Shown: positions 1 through 10,364 of the stretch, piece by piece
Position numbering within the stretch: position 1 is the first letter of the stretch
Layout: each line of letters begins with the position of its first letter
NCBI RefSeq assembly: GCF_000311745.1
Contig: NZ_HE978532.1
Span: 491,774 to 555,773 of the forward strand
Direction: 5' to 3'
DNA: 64,000 bases
Source: Anaerococcus obesiensis ph10
GTDB taxonomy: Bacteria; Bacillota; Clostridia; Tissierellales; Peptoniphilaceae
Notes under the pieces: model-generated
Database searches by the model: none
The model's input: the letters and a program-made list of their open reading frames with translations, nothing else
Told to the model about the DNA's origin: nothing
Position numbers and translations under genes: made by a program

Positions 1-843
1 CTGAATCTGTTACAATTTTTTCTGCATTTTTTACTAAACAAGTGCTTTCTAAATATCCTACTGGTTCACACAATATTATATTTTTAAAATTGTATAAATT
101 ATTAAGTCTTGATGCTCTTTTTTTATTTCTAGGATGAACCGGATAGATAGTTGGGTAATCTAAATCATTCATTGCCTTAAATATTTCTAGTAGAGTTTGA
201 TCATCTTTTGTATTTTCTTCTCTATGACAAGTCAAATAGTAAAATTTCTTAGGTACATCTATTTCTTCTCCAAATAATGTATTTAATTTAATATCTTTGA
301 CATTTAAAATCTTACTATATTTATCAAATGCATCATACATTGGATCCCCTACTAAGAAACTATTATTGGATAGTCCCTCTTTTTTAATTCATCGTATCCA
401 CTTTTTGTACTAGCAAGCAAAAGGCTTGATACATGATCTGTACATATCCTATTTATTTCTTCTGGATTTGTCATAGAATGAGTTCTTGCACCTGCTTCAA
501 CATGACAAACTGGAATATGAAGTTTTGCTGCTGATAATGCTGCTGCAAGAGTAGAGTTTGTATCTCCATAAACCAATAGATAATCAGGAGATTCTTTTTC
601 CAATACTTTTTCAATTTCAATCATCATTTTTCCTGTCATTTCAGCATGACTCCCACCTGATATTCCTAAATTATAATTTGGCTTAGGTATATCTAATTCT
701 TCAAAAAATTTTTCTGACATATTATAGTCATAATGTTGACCAGTATGGACAAGAATTTCTGTATATTTTTTTCTAAGCTCATGTGATACCACTGCAGCTT
801 TTATAAATTGAGGTCTTGCTCCAACAACAGTTAATATTTTCAT
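1..843 (-). pseudogene. wecB: UDP-N-acetylglucosamine 2-epimerase, frameshifted, 3' end outside window
   Basis: Interconverts UDP-GlcNAc and UDP-ManNAc in the cytoplasm for surface-glycan synthesis. The first 163 codons (843 down to 352) carry the family start VVGARPQFIKAA, the HTGQHYDYNMS block, DTNSTLA and the active-site region HVEAGARTHS...PEEINR. That frame stops at 352, but the next part of the family (LVGDPMYDAF, then YLTCHREENT and YPVHPRN) continues in another frame to the window edge. Adding one A to the A6 run (T6 at 380-385 on the plus strand) joins the halves as ELKKEGLSNNSFLVGDPMYD. It is therefore one gene with an apparent 1-base deletion, either a real lesion, a slippage variant or a sequencing error. 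It is the last gene of the polysaccharide operon visible here, 20 bases after the dehydrogenase. Family assignment is secure. Confidence 0.88.
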
Positions 844-862
844 ATTATCTCCCTATTTTTTT

Positions 863-2182
863 CTAAAGGACATCTATTTTATCTCTATTTTTTACATTTA
901 CTAAAGCATTTTTTGTATCAAATACGCGTTTAGATAACTTACAAATTCTTTCGTAATCTACTTTTGAGTGATTTGTTGTTACTACAATTAGATCTGATTC
1001 TCTGATTGTCTCATCGCTTAATTCTTTAAGTCCATCTGAATATAGTTTTCCTTTGTATTTATATTCTCTAATGTATGGATCATAGAATTTTACATTAGCT
1101 CCATAGGCTTTTAATTTGTCGATTACTTCTAATGATGGACTTTCTCTATAGTCATCAATATCTGCTTTATATGCAATTCCTAAAACTAAAACATTAGCTC
1201 CATTAAGAGATTTTCTATCTTTATTTAGTATTTCCATACTTCTATCAATTACATATTGTGGCATTTTATCATTTATAATCATAGAACTTTCAATCATAGA
1301 TGTGTGGAATTTATATTCTTTCGCTTTCCATGTTAGATAATATGGATCTAAAGGTATACAATGTCCACCTAAACCAGGACCTGGGTAAAATGGCATAAAG
1401 CCGTATGGTTTTGTTGATGCTGCTTTGATAACTTCCCATATATCTATATCCATTTCATGGCATAGAATTGCTAACTCATTTACAAGTCCTATATTTACAT
1501 TTCTAAATGTATTTTCAAGAATTTTTTCCATCTCTGCAACCGCAGGACTTGTAACTTTATAAACATCTCCTTCTAGGACTTCATTATAAACTGCAGCTAT
1601 TGAATCTAGTGCATCTTGTCCTATAGCACCAACTACTTTTGGAGTATTTTTAGTTTTATAAACTGCATTACCTGGATCTACTCTTTCAGGTGAAAATCCT
1701 AGATAGAAATCTTCTTCACATTTTAATCCTGATTCTTTTTCAAGAATTGGTTTAATTAATTCTTCTGTTGTGCCTGGATAAGTTGTTGATTCTAATACAA
1801 TCATTGTATCTTTGCTCATGTGTTTTCCGATTTCTGTAGCACTTGATTTAACATAATCCAACTCTGGTGCTTGATGTGCATTTAAAGGAGTAGGTACGCA
1901 GATAGCTATAAAATCCATATCTTTTATAAATGAATAATCTGTTGTCGCCTTTAATTTACCTTCATCAACTAATTGTTTCATTTTTTCAGGAATTACATCG
2001 CCTATATAATTAATTCCATTATTTACTTTTTCTACCTTTTCAGCTTGAACATCAAATCCTGTTGTTTCGAATCCAGCTCCTGCTTTTTCTACAGCAAGTG
2101 GCAAACCAACATATCCTAACCCTACTACGCCTATTTTTAATGATTTGTCTTTAATTTTTTCTAAAATTTTATTTTTGTCCAT
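863..2182 (-). CDS. UDP-N-acetylhexosamine 6-dehydrogenase (WbpA/TviB-WecC family)
   Basis: NAD-dependent four-electron oxidation of a UDP-N-acetylhexosamine to the uronic acid. At 439 aa it has the usual family length. The N-terminal Rossmann motif GVVGLGYVGLPLA lies at residues 18-30, the central helix block with the FRNVNIGLVNELA signature follows, and the catalytic Cys lies in GPGLGGHCIPLDPYYLTWKA. The IPLDPYYLTWKA form is closer to UDP-GlcNAc dehydrogenases (WbpA/TviB) than to UDP-ManNAc dehydrogenases, but substrate cannot be fixed from sequence. The start overlaps the end of the preceding glycosyltransferase by 14 bases, which suggests translational coupling, and the 2-epimerase follows. 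Together they would supply an N-acetylhexosaminuronic acid for the surface polysaccharide. Confidence 0.92.
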   Translation of the reverse strand: MDKNKILEKIKDKSLKIGVVGLGYVGLPLAVEKAGAGFETTGFDVQAEKVEKVNNGINYIGDVIPEKMKQLVDEGKLKATTDYSFIKDMDFIAICVPTPLNAHQAPELDYVKSSATEIGKHMSKDTMIVLESTTYPGTTEELIKPILEKESGLKCEEDFYLGFSPERVDPGNAVYKTKNTPKVVGAIGQDALDSIAAVYNEVLEGDVYKVTSPAVAEMEKILENTFRNVNIGLVNELAILCHEMDIDIWEVIKAASTKPYGFMPFYPGPGLGGHCIPLDPYYLTWKAKEYKFHTSMIESSMIINDKMPQYVIDRSMEILNKDRKSLNGANVLVLGIAYKADIDDYRESPSLEVIDKLKAYGANVKFYDPYIREYKYKGKLYSDGLKELSDETIRESDLIVVTTNHSKVDYERICKLSKRVFDTKNALVNVKNRDKIDVL

Positions 2183-3457
2183 TTTTATTCTCCTTTTTTG
2201 TTACATTTCCAATTACACCTAATAATTTATTTGTTAAATTAACATAATCATAATTTATTGAAGCTTTTCTTGCATTTAAACCTTTTTTGATACGTATATC
2301 CTCATTATCAGAAATTTTTTCTATTAGTTTTGCTAATTCATCTGGCTTTTGCTCATTGAGAACATAACCACAATCATATTTTTCTATTATTAAAAATTTA
2401 CCTGGAAAAGTTTGAATTGTAGGCTTACCAGATGCTAGATACTCAAATAATTTATTTTGACTTCCACCATATTTCATTATACCTGACGATTTATAATGCA
2501 ATAAATTAAATGTAGATTTTGTTAAAATATAAGGTATGTATTTTTTTCTACTCTTCCCATAAATTTAACATTATTTATATTCTCATTTTTGCACTTTTTC
2601 TCTAGATTTTCCTTTTCATTTCCATCTCCATATATTATAAATCTAATTTTATTATTTTTTATAATTTTAGCAGTTTCCAAAATGAAATCTAAATCATTAA
2701 CTTTTCTAATTGAGCCTGTATATACTATATTTATAAAATTCTTATCTTCTAGTATTTTGTCATTGAGAATATCTTTTTTTGCACTTACATCAAATTTTTC
2801 TAGCTCAACTCCATTATTAACATAATGAATTTTTTCAGAACCAATATAATCAATCCACCCCATATCTTCGATATATTTTGGACCGCCTGGCATTGTGAAT
2901 ATTAAAGCAGATGATTTTTTATATATCCATCTTTCTCCTTTGTATAAAATTTTTTCTAACAAAGAATTTCTTTTAACATATCCATATTCTATTAAACTTT
3001 CTGGCCATAAATCTCTGACTTCACAAATACACGGTACATTTAATTTTTTCGATAAATAGTTTCCTACAATCATTGTTAAAGGATGTGGTGAGGAAGCAAT
3101 TATTACATCAGGTTTACCTTTTTCTCTAGCTTCTTTTTTAGCAACCTTATACAAATTCTTAGCGAAGTCAAACATATTTATAACTCTATTTATGCCATTT
3201 CCTGTGGCAGAGTGAGTTCTTACATAAATAAAAGGCACTCCGCTTGATTGGTCTTTCTTGTATAAACTACCATCATTAATAATCTGTTCATTAGAATAGT
3301 GAAGATATGAGGATGCAAAAACTGTAGGATCGTGTCCTTTTCTTATTAAATATTTAGAAAAATAATATGGCCTTGCAAGTCCTGTAGAAGTTGGTGGAGT
3401 TGCATAATGATGAAAAAACCATATTTTATATTTTTTATTTTCTTTTGAATTTTCCAT
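2169..3457 (-). pseudogene. GT4-family glycosyltransferase (WbuB-like), frameshifted
   Basis: Transfers a sugar to the lipid-linked polysaccharide precursor at the inner membrane face. The N-terminal half (3457-2522) starts YKIWFFHHYATPP, as in WbuB-type enzymes, and holds CEVRDLWPESL and the second-domain start NIVYTGSIRKVNDLDF. That frame ends at 2522. The C-terminal half (2501-2169) has GGSQNKLFEYLASGKP, the conserved sugar-nucleotide loop of GT4 enzymes, in another frame. Restoring one A in the A7 run (T7 at 2541-2547) reads VEKKYIPYILTKSTFNLLHY straight through and gives 429 aa, a normal length. Thus one gene with an apparent single-base deletion. Donor and acceptor sugars are unknown. 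Confidence 0.87.
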
Positions 3458-3471
3458 TCGCTTTACCTTTT

Positions 3472-4158
3472 CTATTTTGATACAGCTATAACTGTTTTTA
3501 TCATAGTTTTTATATCTTTTGCAAGAGAAAAGTCTCTAACACTTTTTAAATTATATTTCATTTTTTCTGGCAATATTTTTTCTATATATATTTTATCAGT
3601 GTCAGTTTCATCTCTAAGCAAATTTGCTTCATCCTTATATTCTATGCTTGTTTCTGATGTTACTCCTGCTTTTAGCAATAGGGTTGCATACATTTCATTT
3701 GTATAATGCTTTACATAATATGGACTTTCAGGTCTTGTGCCTACAAAACTCATATCTCCTTTTAAAATATTAAAAAGTTGAGGAATTTCATCAAGTCGAT
3801 ACTTCCTGAGTGTCTTTCCTATTTTGGTTATCCTATTATCATTACCTACAGTTACTTGACTACCTATTTTATCTGCATCTTTTACCATAGTTCTAAATTT
3901 ATAAATCTGAAATTCTTTATTATACTGAGTTATTCTAGTAGACTTATATATGATTTCTCCTTTAGAATCTCTTTTTATTAAAATAGCTAGTATTATTAGT
4001 AATGGAAATAGTATTATTATCAATATTAAAGACATAATTATATCAAATATTCTTTTCAAGAATAAACTAACTTGTTTCTTTTTGAGAATTTTATAATATG
4101 ATAGAATTTCATCTTTTCGCATTTCTAAAGGCAAATCATCCCATTTTTTCAACATCAT
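3472..4158 (-). CDS. phosphoglycosyl transferase, PglC/WcaJ-like (bacterial sugar transferase family)
   Basis: Moves a phospho-sugar from a UDP-sugar to undecaprenyl phosphate, the first membrane step of glycan assembly. The 228-aa protein is the small monotopic form. One hydrophobic re-entrant helix (about residues 38-62) is followed by YKFRTMVKDAD, the catalytic Asp-Glu pair in YRLDEIPQLFNILKGDMSFV, and GTRPESPYYV. The gene starts one base after the aminotransferase stop, with AAAGG ahead of the ATG. The preceding genes encode a 4,6-dehydratase and an aminotransferase, so an N-acetylated amino sugar of the bacillosamine type is a plausible first sugar; this is inference from context. Confidence 0.9.
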   Translation of the reverse strand: MMLKKWDDLPLEMRKDEILSYYKILKKKQVSLFLKRIFDIIMSLILIIILFPLLIILAILIKRDSKGEIIYKSTRITQYNKEFQIYKFRTMVKDADKIGSQVTVGNDNRITKIGKTLRKYRLDEIPQLFNILKGDMSFVGTRPESPYYVKHYTNEMYATLLLKAGVTSETSIEYKDEANLLRDETDTDKIYIEKILPEKMKYNLKSVRDFSLAKDIKTMIKTVIAVSK

Positions 4159-4159
4159 T

Positions 4160-5379
4160 TTACCTTTTTATATATTTATTTGTTATAAATCTATAATTTT
4201 CAATTATATAATCAACTTCCTCATCAGTAAGTTTTGTGTGAAGAGGTAGGGTTATTTCATTTTCGAAATGGTTATAAGCATTTGGATAGTCTTTTATATC
4301 AAATCCTAGATTTTTGTAGGCTGTTAATAATGGAAGTGGTTTATAATGAACGTTACATGCTATTCCTTTTTCTGCCATTTCTTCTATTATTTTATTTCTT
4401 TGTTCTGTATCTATTCCTGGAACTTGTGTTATATAAAGATGTCCTGATGATTTGTGATTTTGGTCAAAGTGGTTTAGACTTTTTATTCCTAACGGTCTAA
4501 AGGCTTTGTCGTATTTTTCTATTATTTCTTTTCTTATTTTTAAAAGTGTTGGATACCTTTTTACTTGGGCAAGTCCTATTCCTGCTAATACATCTGTCAT
4601 ATTGCATTTGTACCAAGGGCCTACTATATCATATTCCCATGATCCAAGCTTTGTTTTGCTTAGGGCATCTTTTGATTGACCATGAAGGGATAATAATTGA
4701 TATTTTTTGTAGAGTTTTTCGTTGTCTATTCCTTCTTTGTCTTTCCATGTTGCATATCCACCTTCTGCTGTTGTGAAATTTTTTACTGCATGGAAGGAAA
4801 AATTTGAAAAATCTGCTACTGATCCTACTTTTTTTCTTTATACTCTGCTCCCAAAGCATGAGCTGCATCTGCCATTACTATTATTCTGTTGTAGGCTTTT
4901 TGAATTTCGTTGTTTGCCTTAAATAAATTTTTCTTTTCTTCTACAATTTCAAATATTTTATCATAATCGCAAGGCACTCCGGCCAAATCTATAGGGATTA
5001 TTACTTTTGTTTTTTCGTTTATGGCCTCTTTTAATTTTTCGTAGTCCATTTCTAAATTTTCTTCTTGGGTATCTACTAAAACTAATTTTGCTCCAACATG
5101 TTCTACTACTGAAGCTGTTGCGGTATATGTGTAGGCACTTGTTATTACTTCATCGCCTTTTCCAATTCCTAAAACTCTAAGGGTCATTTCTGCCGCTGCT
5201 GTTTGAGAATTTAAACAAACTCCTATATTTGTTCCTGTAAATTCTAGCAAATCTTTTTCTAATTTTTTTGTTTTTGGTCCTGTTGTTATCCAACCAGATT
5301 TTAAAGCATCTATTACTTCATTAATTTCTTCTTCGCTAATGTCTGGTGGAGAGAATGGTATGTTCATTTTTTTTGTCAT
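4160..5379 (-). pseudogene. DegT/DnrJ/EryC1/StrS-type PLP aminotransferase (PglE/WbpE-like), frameshifted
   Basis: Transaminates a 4-keto (or 3-keto) NDP-sugar using PLP. The N-terminal piece (5379-4825) has IPFSPPDISEEEI, the SGWITTGPKTKKLE glycine-rich start, and the cofactor-binding Asp in MADAAHALGAEYK. That frame stops at 4825. The C-terminal piece (4600-4160) has the family end HYKPLPLL...ITLPLH. Adding one A to the A7 run (T7 at 4829-4835) joins them through VADFSNFSFHAVKNFTTAEGG, which contains the Schiff-base Lys (SFHAVKN), giving 406 aa. This is the third poly-A frameshift in the operon. The start overlaps the dehydratase stop as TAATG, indicating translational coupling. Confidence 0.88.
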
Positions 5380-7340
5380 TATTTATTACCCTTTCCTATA
5401 AACGTACTTATTAAATTATTTATCGTAACAACTATGTCTAATTCATCTATATTTTCTTGGTTTATTACTTTGTCTAGTTTTTGGAAAAATTCTTCTCTTG
5501 AAAATTCTAATGGTCTTCCTACGGATATTCCTTCGACTTTTGTATCTGATAGGAGCTCTTCATCCATTAGTCTTTCTTCGTATAGTTTTTCTCCTGGCCT
5601 TAGGCCTGTGTATACTATTGGCATATCTATATCTGGTTTATAGCCTGATAGTTTTATTAATTGTCTTGCCAAGTAATCTATTTTTACTGGCTCTCCCATA
5701 TCTAGTACGAATATTTCTCCGCCTTGTGCCATTGAGCCTGCTTGTAATACTAATTTTACTGCTTCTTTTATGGTCATAAAGTAGCGGATTATTTCTGGAT
5801 GGGTTACTGTTACTGGCCCACCTGATGCTATTTGTTCTTTGAATAATGGGATTACTGATCCGTTTGAACCTAGGACATTTCCAAATCTTACTGCTACGAA
5901 TTCTGTTTTTGGTGTTTTTCCTTGTAGGTAATCTTTTGGATTTATTGTAACTATTCTATCTCCATCGTTGATTGTTACTTTTGCTAGTTTTTCGTATTCT
6001 TTGTTTTGTCTTATGTCATTTATTCCTTGGATTATTTTCTCACAAACTCTTTTTGTTGCTCCCATTACTGATGTTGGGTTTACTGCTTTATCGGTTGAGA
6101 TTAGGACAAATCTTTTTGCATCATATATTAATGAAAGAAGAGCTACTATGTAGGTTCCTCTTACGTTATTTTTTATTGCTTCTACTGGACTTGTTTCCAT
6201 TAATGGTACGTGTTTATGAGCTGCTGCGTGAAAAATTATTTCTGGTTTGTAGGTTTCGAATACTTTTTTTACTCTTGCATAGTCTCTTACTGATCCTATT
6301 AGGGTGATGAATTTTAAATCTTTATTATTTCTTTTTAATTCTTGTTCAATTTCGTAGGCATTGTTTTCGTATATATCTAATATTATCAAAAGTTTTGGTC
6401 CGTATTGAGCGATTTGTCTACAAAGCTCTGATCCAATTGAACCTCCACCGCCTGTTACCAAGACTACTTTATCATTTAGGTAATCAAATGTTTCATTTGA
6501 AAATATTTTTACTGGATCACGTCCTAATAAATCTTCTATTTGGACATCTTTCATTCCAGACATTGATATGCTTCCTGAAACTAATTGGTAAATTCCTGGT
6601 AGGACTTTTACCTCACAATTTGTTTCATTGCATATTTGTAGGATTTCTCTTTTTTGATTTTCTTGGGCTGATGGTAGGGCTACTAGTATTAGATCTATAT
6701 CTTCTTTGTTTACAAGCTCTTTTATTGAATCTCTACCACCATAAATTATTGTCCCGTCTATATATTGACCTTTTTTTTCTGGATTATCGTCAATAAATGC
6801 AACTACTTTTATGCTTGTATTTTCTTGTCTGTTTGATTTGTTTATATCTTCTTTTATTGTCTGTCCAGCTGATCCTGCTCCTATTATTATTGCTTTTTTA
6901 AATTCTGGATTTTTGTCTAATAGATTATATTTTCCTTGTATAAACATTTTTTTTGAAAATCTTAATGCCACTGTCATTGTATATTGAATTAATAATCCAA
7001 AAACAAAATATGATATAGGCATTCTTCCAAATAGTTTAGTGATTCCTAAAAAATGGATTAGTCCTGATAAGATAACAGCTTGAGTAATTCTAATTAATTC
7101 ATTATATGATATATATTCTAGAATAGCTTTGTACATCCTAAAAAATGAATAAATTGCAATTGTGATTAGTGTATTAACAATTGCATAATTTTCAAAATTT
7201 TTTAAATATTCTAAAGGAATATTTGTTATACTTGCATCAAATCTAAAAATTAATGCAAAAAGATAAGATAAATTTATTATAGCAATGTCAAATATTAATA
7301 ACGTTACGGTTTTTTTATTCAATAGTTTTTCAAAACTCAT
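5379..7340 (-). CDS. membrane-bound NDP-sugar 4,6-dehydratase (FlaA1/WbpM/PglF/CapD family)
   Basis: Converts UDP-GlcNAc to a UDP-4-keto-6-deoxy sugar, the entry step to bacillosamine- or FucNAc-type sugars. The 653-aa protein has four hydrophobic segments in residues 1-125, a CoA-binding-like Rossmann region (AIIIGAGSAGQ, about 150) and a C-terminal extended SDR domain starting VVLVTGGGGSIGSEL near 293. The catalytic segment STDKAVNPTSVMGATKR has Met in place of the usual SDR Tyr, a known mark of this large membrane subfamily. HAAAHKHVPLME is also typical. With the PglE-like aminotransferase and PglC-like transferase directly downstream it forms a recognisable initiating-sugar module. No acetyltransferase (PglD) lies in the window. 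Confidence 0.93.
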   Translation of the reverse strand: MSFEKLLNKKTVTLLIFDIAIINLSYLFALIFRFDASITNIPLEYLKNFENYAIVNTLITIAIYSFFRMYKAILEYISYNELIRITQAVILSGLIHFLGITKLFGRMPISYFVFGLLIQYTMTVALRFSKKMFIQGKYNLLDKNPEFKKAIIIGAGSAGQTIKEDINKSNRQENTSIKVVAFIDDNPEKKGQYIDGTIIYGGRDSIKELVNKEDIDLILVALPSAQENQKREILQICNETNCEVKVLPGIYQLVSGSISMSGMKDVQIEDLLGRDPVKIFSNETFDYLNDKVVLVTGGGGSIGSELCRQIAQYGPKLLIILDIYENNAYEIEQELKRNNKDLKFITLIGSVRDYARVKKVFETYKPEIIFHAAAHKHVPLMETSPVEAIKNNVRGTYIVALLSLIYDAKRFVLISTDKAVNPTSVMGATKRVCEKIIQGINDIRQNKEYEKLAKVTINDGDRIVTINPKDYLQGKTPKTEFVAVRFGNVLGSNGSVIPLFKEQIASGGPVTVTHPEIIRYFMTIKEAVKLVLQAGSMAQGGEIFVLDMGEPVKIDYLARQLIKLSGYKPDIDMPIVYTGLRPGEKLYEERLMDEELLSDTKVEGISVGRPLEFSREEFFQKLDKVINQENIDELDIVVTINNLISTFIGKGNK

Positions 7341-7358
7341 TTTAACCTCTTTTATAAA

Positions 7359-8882
7359 CTATTTCTTCAATTTTCTATTTTTAAAAGAATTGATAATTTC
7401 TTCGAATTCAGGAACTTTAATTATTATTATACCTATAAAATAAACTAAACCACCAAGTAAAACTGATAAGCCAACGCTTAAAATTAAAGGCAATACTTTT
7501 ATAGACACATTATAAGCCAATCTTGCAATTACACTCATAATAATTGAGATTATTATTAATTTAATTATAGAACCTATATTATATTTACTATCATTATTCC
7601 CATATTTTCTTTCAAAAATATATATGATAATTATACTTCCAATAGCAGTAGAAATTGTGGTTGATAATGCTAATCCATTTAATCCTATTAATTTTGATAG
7701 GATCACATTTAGAAAAATATTAATTAATTGTTGTAATAAAATTATTATTACAGGGGTTTTTGAATCTCCTAAAGAATAAAATCCTTTAGAAACAATTTCT
7801 GTAATCGCAGCAAAAATCACAAAAGGAGCATAGGATACTAAAAGTGATGCAACTATTTTTGTATCCTCACTTGTAAAAGCATTTCTTTCAAAAACCAATT
7901 TAATAATTGGATTTGAAAGGCTTATCATTCCAAATGTAGCTGGCAATATTAAAATCAAAGTAAAAATAATAGCTGACTTTATTTTATTATTCATTTCTAA
8001 CATTTGTCCCTTTTGAGCAAGTCTAGCTATTTCAGGAAAAGACATAGTAGCAATAGTTGTAGTAACTACACCTGTTATAAATCCAAGCATAGTTTTAGCA
8101 TAAAACAATTTAGATATACTTACTTTCCCAAAAATTGCTGAAGCCATAGAATTATCTACTATTAAAGAAACTTGACTTGCAGCATTTGATAATATTATAG
8201 GCAATAATAAAACCATAAAATATTTTACATATTTATTTTTGAAATTTAAGCCTAATTTATATTTGAATCCTAATTTTTTTGCAGCAAATGGGAATCTTGC
8301 AAATTGTAAAACATTTCCCAACAAGGCACCAACAATTAGAATATACGGATTACCAAATATCCCTGTCAATACTGTTGCTGCAATTATAAAAACATTCATA
8401 ATTATAGCTATTAAAACTGGATCTACAAAATTATTATTTATGTTCAAATATCCCCTTATAACTCCTCCATAGAGATAAGCAAAAGTTGAAAACATCATAA
8501 TAATAGTGAAATTCGCAGCCATATCTAGCCATTTGCCACTCAAATCTGGAGATAAAATTTTTGATACTGGCTTAGCTAAAACAATTATTATAAGGAAAGA
8601 AATTAGTCCATAAAACATTAAAATATTTACCAAATCATTAGTAAATTTGTTAGCCTCTTCTTCTCCTCCTTCATTTTTAGCTTTATTAAATGTAGGAATA
8701 TATACAGAAAGTATTCCAGAGGCAACTATACTAAATATTACAGTTGGTATTGTTGTTGCAGTTGTATAAATTGATTTCAAATCTCCAGCGCCAATGAAAG
8801 CCGCCATGACAGCTTCCCTTGCAAAACCAAATATTTTAGATATTAAAGTTAAAATCATTATTAATATGGTTGTTTGACCCAT
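7359..8882 (-). CDS. murJ: MurJ/MviN-type lipid-linked glycan flippase
   Basis: A multi-spanning flippase of the MOP superfamily that moves undecaprenyl-linked precursors across the membrane. It has 507 aa and about 14 hydrophobic segments. The N-terminus shows the MviN signature: LISKIFGFAREAVMAAFIGAG, with the conserved Arg in FAREA, then YTTATTIPTVIFSIVASG. It lies between the LCP protein gene and the dehydratase in the polysaccharide operon, so it may serve the local glycan rather than, or as well as, lipid II. I cannot tell these apart from sequence. The ATG follows the LCP gene closely, with a 13-bp hairpin between. Confidence 0.85.
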   Translation of the reverse strand: MGQTTILIMILTLISKIFGFAREAVMAAFIGAGDLKSIYTTATTIPTVIFSIVASGILSVYIPTFNKAKNEGGEEEANKFTNDLVNILMFYGLISFLIIIVLAKPVSKILSPDLSGKWLDMAANFTIIMMFSTFAYLYGGVIRGYLNINNNFVDPVLIAIIMNVFIIAATVLTGIFGNPYILIVGALLGNVLQFARFPFAAKKLGFKYKLGLNFKNKYVKYFMVLLLPIILSNAASQVSLIVDNSMASAIFGKVSISKLFYAKTMLGFITGVVTTTIATMSFPEIARLAQKGQMLEMNNKIKSAIIFTLILILPATFGMISLSNPIIKLVFERNAFTSEDTKIVASLLVSYAPFVIFAAITEIVSKGFYSLGDSKTPVIIILLQQLINIFLNVILSKLIGLNGLALSTTISTAIGSIIIIYIFERKYGNNDSKYNIGSIIKLIIISIIMSVIARLAYNVSIKVLPLILSVGLSVLLGGLVYFIGIIIIKVPEFEEIINSFKNRKLKK

Positions 8883-8896
8883 TTATTTCCCCAATC

Positions 8897-8927
8897 TAAT
8901 AAATAGAGAATAACTCTCTATTTATTA
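8897..8927. terminator. intercistronic hairpin between LCP and murJ genes
   Basis: A perfect 13-bp inverted repeat (TAATAAATAGAGA and its complement, 5-base loop) directly follows the LCP stop codon. There is no clear U-tract on the minus strand, so it may act as an attenuator or an RNA-stability hairpin rather than a full terminator. Confidence 0.5.
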
Positions 8928-10364
8928 CTACTTATTTTTATTATTTTTCAAAATCCCATCATGAACTTGGTCAATAGATTCTTCATCCGCTCTCATCATG
9001 TATAAATTACTTCCTGGCATTAGGTATGATGGTAGACCTGGTTCGCTTGTTCCTGTTACTGCTTGACTTTTTATTTTCCAGTCCTTTGCGTCATCTATTT
9101 GACCATTTACTAATTCTATCATTTTATCATAAGGCATATTTGTATTTACTGAATCAAGTGCAACTTCTGCTATCGAATTGAAATTCAAAAGTGTTTCAGT
9201 TGATAATAATTTTTTTATTATACCTGTCATTACTCTCACTTGATTTTTTCCTCTATCAAAATCGCCTTCTGCAAGGTGGTATCTTTCTCTTGAATATGCC
9301 AAAGCCATATCTCCATCCATGTGAATTGTACCTTGTGGGAAATATTTGCCACCATTGGTTTCAAAAGCAACAGGATTTTCGACATCTACTCCACCCAATA
9401 AATCTATAAGTTGTATAAGAGTTGTGAAATTTACTTTTGCATAATAGTCTATATTTATATCAAGGAAATTTTCCAAAGTTTTTATAGATGTGTCTACTCC
9501 AAATAAGCCTGCGTGAGTTAATTTATCATTTGCATAATCTCCCATTCCAGCTATATTTACATAGGTATCCCTTGGAATTGTTGTTATTAAAATTTTTCCT
9601 TTTTTAGGATTTACACTTACTATTAAATTCACGTCAGATCTTGATACAGTTGCAAGATCTCCATAAGTGTCTATTCCTGAAATATATACATTAAAACTTT
9701 GATCTTTTTCAACTTCATTGTTTTGATTTAATTTTTGATCTCCCTTAACAGAATAAGATTTTAAAACTCTAGTTTTTTGGCTAAATCCTTCAATATTATC
9801 ATCTAACATTTCCCTGAAGCCTTCATTTAATAAAACAGCTTGAACATTTCCATTAATTAAGCTGTTACCTAAAGTTAAATAATCTCCCAAGTCTTCAACA
9901 TTTAAATCATCGCCATTTTCTTTTTTGAATTTTTCTAAAGCTTGTTTAACATTTTCTTTGTCCACTTGCTTAGCTATGGCAACTTGATTTTCATTCAAAT
10001 CATCCAATGTTTCAATTGGAGATTCTTTCAAAACAACAAAAGACATTTTTGTTTTATTTACTTCTTTTTTTTGATTGATTTTTTGAACAGTTTGTATTGA
10101 AGTACTTGCGTAAGAAATAAATAAGCCTTCCACTGCACTTACAAACAAAAGTACAATTATAAAAAAGGCTTTAATTGGCTTGCCAGCCTTTTTTCTTTTG
10201 AAAATCAACAAAGAAAATCCAAAAATAAGTAAGAATATAAGTCCCAAAACTATAAACCTATATTTCACTGGCAAAATGCTATATTTATTTAAAAAATAAA
10301 AAAATATTATGTACACAATAGTTGATAAAAAAATCGAAATTTTAGATATTAAGTTTTTAAACAT
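8928..10364 (-). CDS. LytR-CpsA-Psr (LCP) family glycopolymer ligase
   Basis: LCP enzymes attach undecaprenyl-pyrophosphate-linked polymers to peptidoglycan outside the membrane. This 478-aa protein has three hydrophobic segments within residues 8-90, an extracytoplasmic accessory region (about 95-225) and the LCP domain (about 230-400) with VSRSDVNLIVSVNPKK, TIPRDTYVNIAG, LIQLIDLLGGVDV and AYSRERYHLAEGDFDRGKNQ; the Arg/Asp residues of these motifs bind the pyrophosphate. The accessory region before LCP resembles CpsA-type proteins with a DNA-PPF-like insert, though I am not sure of this. As first gene of the polysaccharide operon it probably anchors that polymer. The upstream 258 bp is divergent to pepC. 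Confidence 0.92.
   Translation of the reverse strand: MFKNLISKISIFLSTIVYIIFFYFLNKYSILPVKYRFIVLGLIFLLIFGFSLLIFKRKKAGKPIKAFFIIVLLFVSAVEGLFISYASTSIQTVQKINQKKEVNKTKMSFVVLKESPIETLDDLNENQVAIAKQVDKENVKQALEKFKKENGDDLNVEDLGDYLTLGNSLINGNVQAVLLNEGFREMLDDNIEGFSQKTRVLKSYSVKGDQKLNQNNEVEKDQSFNVYISGIDTYGDLATVSRSDVNLIVSVNPKKGKILITTIPRDTYVNIAGMGDYANDKLTHAGLFGVDTSIKTLENFLDINIDYYAKVNFTTLIQLIDLLGGVDVENPVAFETNGGKYFPQGTIHMDGDMALAYSRERYHLAEGDFDRGKNQVRVMTGIIKKLLSTETLLNFNSIAEVALDSVNTNMPYDKMIELVNGQIDDAKDWKIKSQAVTGTSEPGLPSYLMPGSNLYMMRADEESIDQVHDGILKNNKNK

Noticed and set aside
4629-4868. 79-aa minus-strand open frame inside the aminotransferase gene
   Set aside because: Wrong-frame reading; the true frame continues the aminotransferase after one added A.
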